IMG/VR virus record: IMGVR_UViG_3300028840_004475
Span: 63,665 to 127,664 of that record
DNA length: 64,000 bases
Reading direction: 5' to 3' (one strand)
Source: a virus
The position numbers and the translations under genes were made by a program. The notes below the pieces were generated by a model, which saw only the letters and a program-made list of their open reading frames with translations, was not told the origin of the DNA and made no database searches. Positions 62,244 through 64,000 of the stretch are shown one piece after another (within the stretch, counting starts at the first letter, position 1; every line of letters starts with the position of its first letter).

Positions 62244-62539
62244 GGCTTCTCTCCGTCCAGTTCCTGCATCCTCATGAGGGCACTTTTCTGGTAAGCATCT
62301 GAAATAGCATTCTTCCTGTATATTTCGAGTGCCTCTTCATGACTACAACAACGGGTGTGCATGATGTGGTCGATTTCAGATGCAGACGGTAGCTTCATCA
62401 ACGGATGTCTGCGTCGCTCGAGTTCCTGCAAGAGTGGCAGCACGTCTTCGACCTTGAAGAACTCGCCATCATTTTTGATGTAGGGGTGGCACAATCTACC
62501 TTCTGAGTCGTACGTGTACCAACGTTTGATGGTCTTCAT
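62240..62539 (-). CDS. Small protein, unknown
   Basis: 99 residues from ATG 62539 (GAGAGG upstream, directly after the previous stop). 'EFFKVEDVLPLLQELERRRH' is typical of small phage proteins that end in a helix-rich tail; 'ASEIDHIMHTRCCSHEEALE' follows. No function known. Confidence 0.65.
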   Translation of the reverse strand: MKTIKRWYTYDSEGRLCHPYIKNDGEFFKVEDVLPLLQELERRRHPLMKLPSASEIDHIMHTRCCSHEEALEIYRKNAISDAYQKSALMRMQELDGEKP

Positions 62540-62541
62540 CG

Positions 62542-62952
62542 CTACCTCTCGTTGGTCACGGTAATCACCGCCTTCGGTGAGGACAAGTGCCACTCATCGG
62601 CAACTGCCAGAGACTTGCAGAACAGGATGGCCATCTGCCACCCCATGTCCGTAGGCACGAAGCGGGCGATGGGCGACTTCTCCGGTGCCTTGTGAGAGAA
62701 GTGCGGGTCCATCAGCTTCCACTTGCGGACGTGCCCCCACCGGCCGTTGAACACGAGGATCTTGCGGCCTTCGTAGTTGGTGCAGCCGAAGTACTCGACC
62801 TCCACTACCACGAAGTTGTCGCCGATCTGTTCGTGCCTGAGGATCCTGAACTTGTCGGGCTCAGGATTCGGGAGTCTGCGTCGCTTCTTCGGCGGTGGCT
62901 TCCTGGGTGTGTCGTAGCAGCTATCCGAGGTCTTGAATATGCTGATACCCAT
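62542..62952 (-). CDS. Small protein, unknown
   Basis: 136 residues. A basic, Pro-rich N-terminus is followed by a beta-rich part ('NFVVVEVEYFGCTNYEGRKI') and a helix. It lies between the radical SAM gene and a run of small genes. No family. Confidence 0.6.
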   Translation of the reverse strand: MGISIFKTSDSCYDTPRKPPPKKRRRLPNPEPDKFRILRHEQIGDNFVVVEVEYFGCTNYEGRKILVFNGRWGHVRKWKLMDPHFSHKAPEKSPIARFVPTDMGWQMAILFCKSLAVADEWHLSSPKAVITVTNER

Positions 62953-62954
62953 GG

Positions 62955-63611
62955 CTACCTCTGGTACTTGGGATCGTACTCGTGAACGGCTCCTGGCTCA
63001 CCCATGTACTGCTCGAAGGAATTGGAAAGTGTCAAGTCTGGCATGATCATCTTCGTGCCGTCGTTGATGCAAGAGCCGCGACGGTTCAGACGAATTGAAA
63101 AGCGCTCTGTAGCACACCCTGCCAGAACATTGGCATCGAAGCTGTGACCGCCCCAGTGGTTCTCATTGATAGTGAGGCCAGCGAAGCCTAACTGGAACAA
63201 GTGCTGTGCGAGGCCATCCTTGTACTGGTGATCCATGATGGAGGCATAGACCACAGTGCCAGCCTCCACCCAAACTCGATGATGCTTGAATGACCTCAGG
63301 TCGTGTGCGCTGAAGGTGATGGCCTTGATCATGCGCTGACGAGCGTGTTGGCGGTCGATCCATGTGATGTCGGCTGTTGTGAGGTAGACCTCGTCGAAGA
63401 TGGCATAGGCCATGGCCAGGATGGACGTGAAACCTTCAGCTATCGTCGGCTCACCGCCTGTCAGCATGATGGCCTTGTGACCCTCTCTGTACATGCTGAC
63501 GTACAGCTCTTTCAGCTTCTTCATGTGGACTACTTGGCTGAGGATCACATTCCTGGCGATGCAGTAGTCGCAAGCCCTGGGACAACGATAGGTGAGGATG
63601 TGCTTCAGCAT
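62955..63611 (-). CDS. Radical SAM enzyme (short)
   Basis: 218 residues. 'TYRCPRACDYCIARNVIL' carries the C-x3-C-x2-C cluster motif and 'IMLTGGEPTIAEGF' the SAM-binding GGEP motif, so a 4Fe-4S cluster is expected. Compared with QueE and activating enzymes it is short, and the C-terminus has two further cysteines. The substrate cannot be predicted. It overlaps the upstream gene by one base. Confidence 0.88.
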   Translation of the reverse strand: MLKHILTYRCPRACDYCIARNVILSQVVHMKKLKELYVSMYREGHKAIMLTGGEPTIAEGFTSILAMAYAIFDEVYLTTADITWIDRQHARQRMIKAITFSAHDLRSFKHHRVWVEAGTVVYASIMDHQYKDGLAQHLFQLGFAGLTINENHWGGHSFDANVLAGCATERFSIRLNRRGSCINDGTKMIMPDLTLSNSFEQYMGEPGAVHEYDPKYQR

Positions 63612-63934
63612 CAGACGTCCGTTGTGACAGTGGTGCCGTGCTTCTTGATGATGTCTTTCGGTGGCAGTATTTCTGTGTAGGTCACCGGCCCAAGCCTCTC
63701 GACGATCACGAAGAAACCGGCGTCGCGCACTGCACGGATGAAATCTTCCGGTCGAGGTTCGTCATTGATGACTTCGAGGCGGATCGTAGCTTCAGTGCCC
63801 TTGGCAGCAGAGGCCAGTACTTCGACATTCGTGATGCCGTTTACTTCTTCGCCTTTGAAGGTGGGCAAGCACTCGTGCCCAGTCCTTTCCAGCTTCAACT
63901 CGAAGTCGCCGGCCTTGATGAGTATGTCAATCAT
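63611..63934 (-). CDS. Small protein upstream of radical SAM gene, unknown
   Basis: 107 residues: 'TEATIRLEVINDEPRPEDFI' and 'DAGFFVIVERLGPVTYTEIL' suggest a compact alpha/beta fold. Starts overlap neighbours at both ends, so it is co-translated with the radical SAM gene. No family. Confidence 0.6.
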   Translation of the reverse strand: MIDILIKAGDFELKLERTGHECLPTFKGEEVNGITNVEVLASAAKGTEATIRLEVINDEPRPEDFIRAVRDAGFFVIVERLGPVTYTEILPPKDIIKKHGTTVTTDV

Positions 63935-64000
63935 TCGAAGTCCTCAGGTATGGGTCCGACTGCCATCGCAGCGTACAGACAGATGGCTACTGGAACTCTA
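63931..64000 (-). CDS. C-terminal fragment of a gene off the window
   Basis: The minus strand is open from the right edge to a TGA that overlaps the next start (ATGA). The last residues read 'YAAMAVGPIPEDFE'. Too short for assignment. Confidence 0.45.
   Translation of the reverse strand, partial: RVPVAICLYAAMAVGPIPEDFE

Overview
The window is part of a large tailed double-stranded DNA bacteriophage genome (Caudoviricetes). No sheath gene is visible, the major tail protein is of the tail-tube type, and the tape measure protein has 3622 codons. Together these suggest a siphovirus with an exceptionally long non-contractile tail. Ribosome binding sites are of the AGGAGG type, so the host is a bacterium that uses Shine-Dalgarno initiation. 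The sequence does not identify the host further.

Layout. Positions 1-39600 (minus strand) form one late operon read right to left. It runs: small terminase, large terminase, DUF935-type portal, Mu-I-like protease with a nested scaffold, decoration protein, lambda-E-type capsid, a membrane/lysis-like cluster, a long series of adhesin-like virion proteins, a patatin phospholipase, neck proteins, tail tube, tail chaperones joined by a -1 frameshift, the giant tape measure, and LamG-type fibre proteins. A plus-strand module at 39679-41885 carries a 5'-3' exonuclease, an M15 endolysin and a pyruvoyl-dependent arginine decarboxylase. Positions 41872-48865 (minus strand) hold small accessory genes: deoxynucleoside kinase, staphylococcal-type nuclease and zinc-ribbon proteins. 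Several are preceded by a distinctive promoter made of paired CTAG boxes.

The most unusual part is 49400-52160 (plus strand). A TROVE/vWA Ro60-like protein is followed directly by seven tandem Y-RNA-like genes. All share a lower stem with compensatory base changes and the conserved Ro-site sequence pattern. Three are compact. Four carry a tRNA-like module whose halves are circularly permuted, and the permutation point differs from copy to copy. One is a recognisable permuted elongator-tRNA-Met relative. A separate cloverleaf-like RNA candidate lies between copies 1 and 2.

Positions 52840-59573 hold 37 canonical tRNA genes covering all 20 amino acids, including an initiator tRNA, plus one degenerate tRNA-like gene. 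They are interspersed with an HNH endonuclease, short ORFs, structured spacers and at least two related promoters. Positions 58817-64000 hold an HU-like protein, small unknowns, a SLOG/DprA-like protein and a radical SAM enzyme.

A working view, by inference: the phage brings a complete tRNA set and its own Ro/Y-RNA machinery. The Y RNAs may tether the Ro ring to RNA-processing enzymes through their tRNA-like modules, or may mimic tRNAs to nucleases and modifying enzymes during infection.
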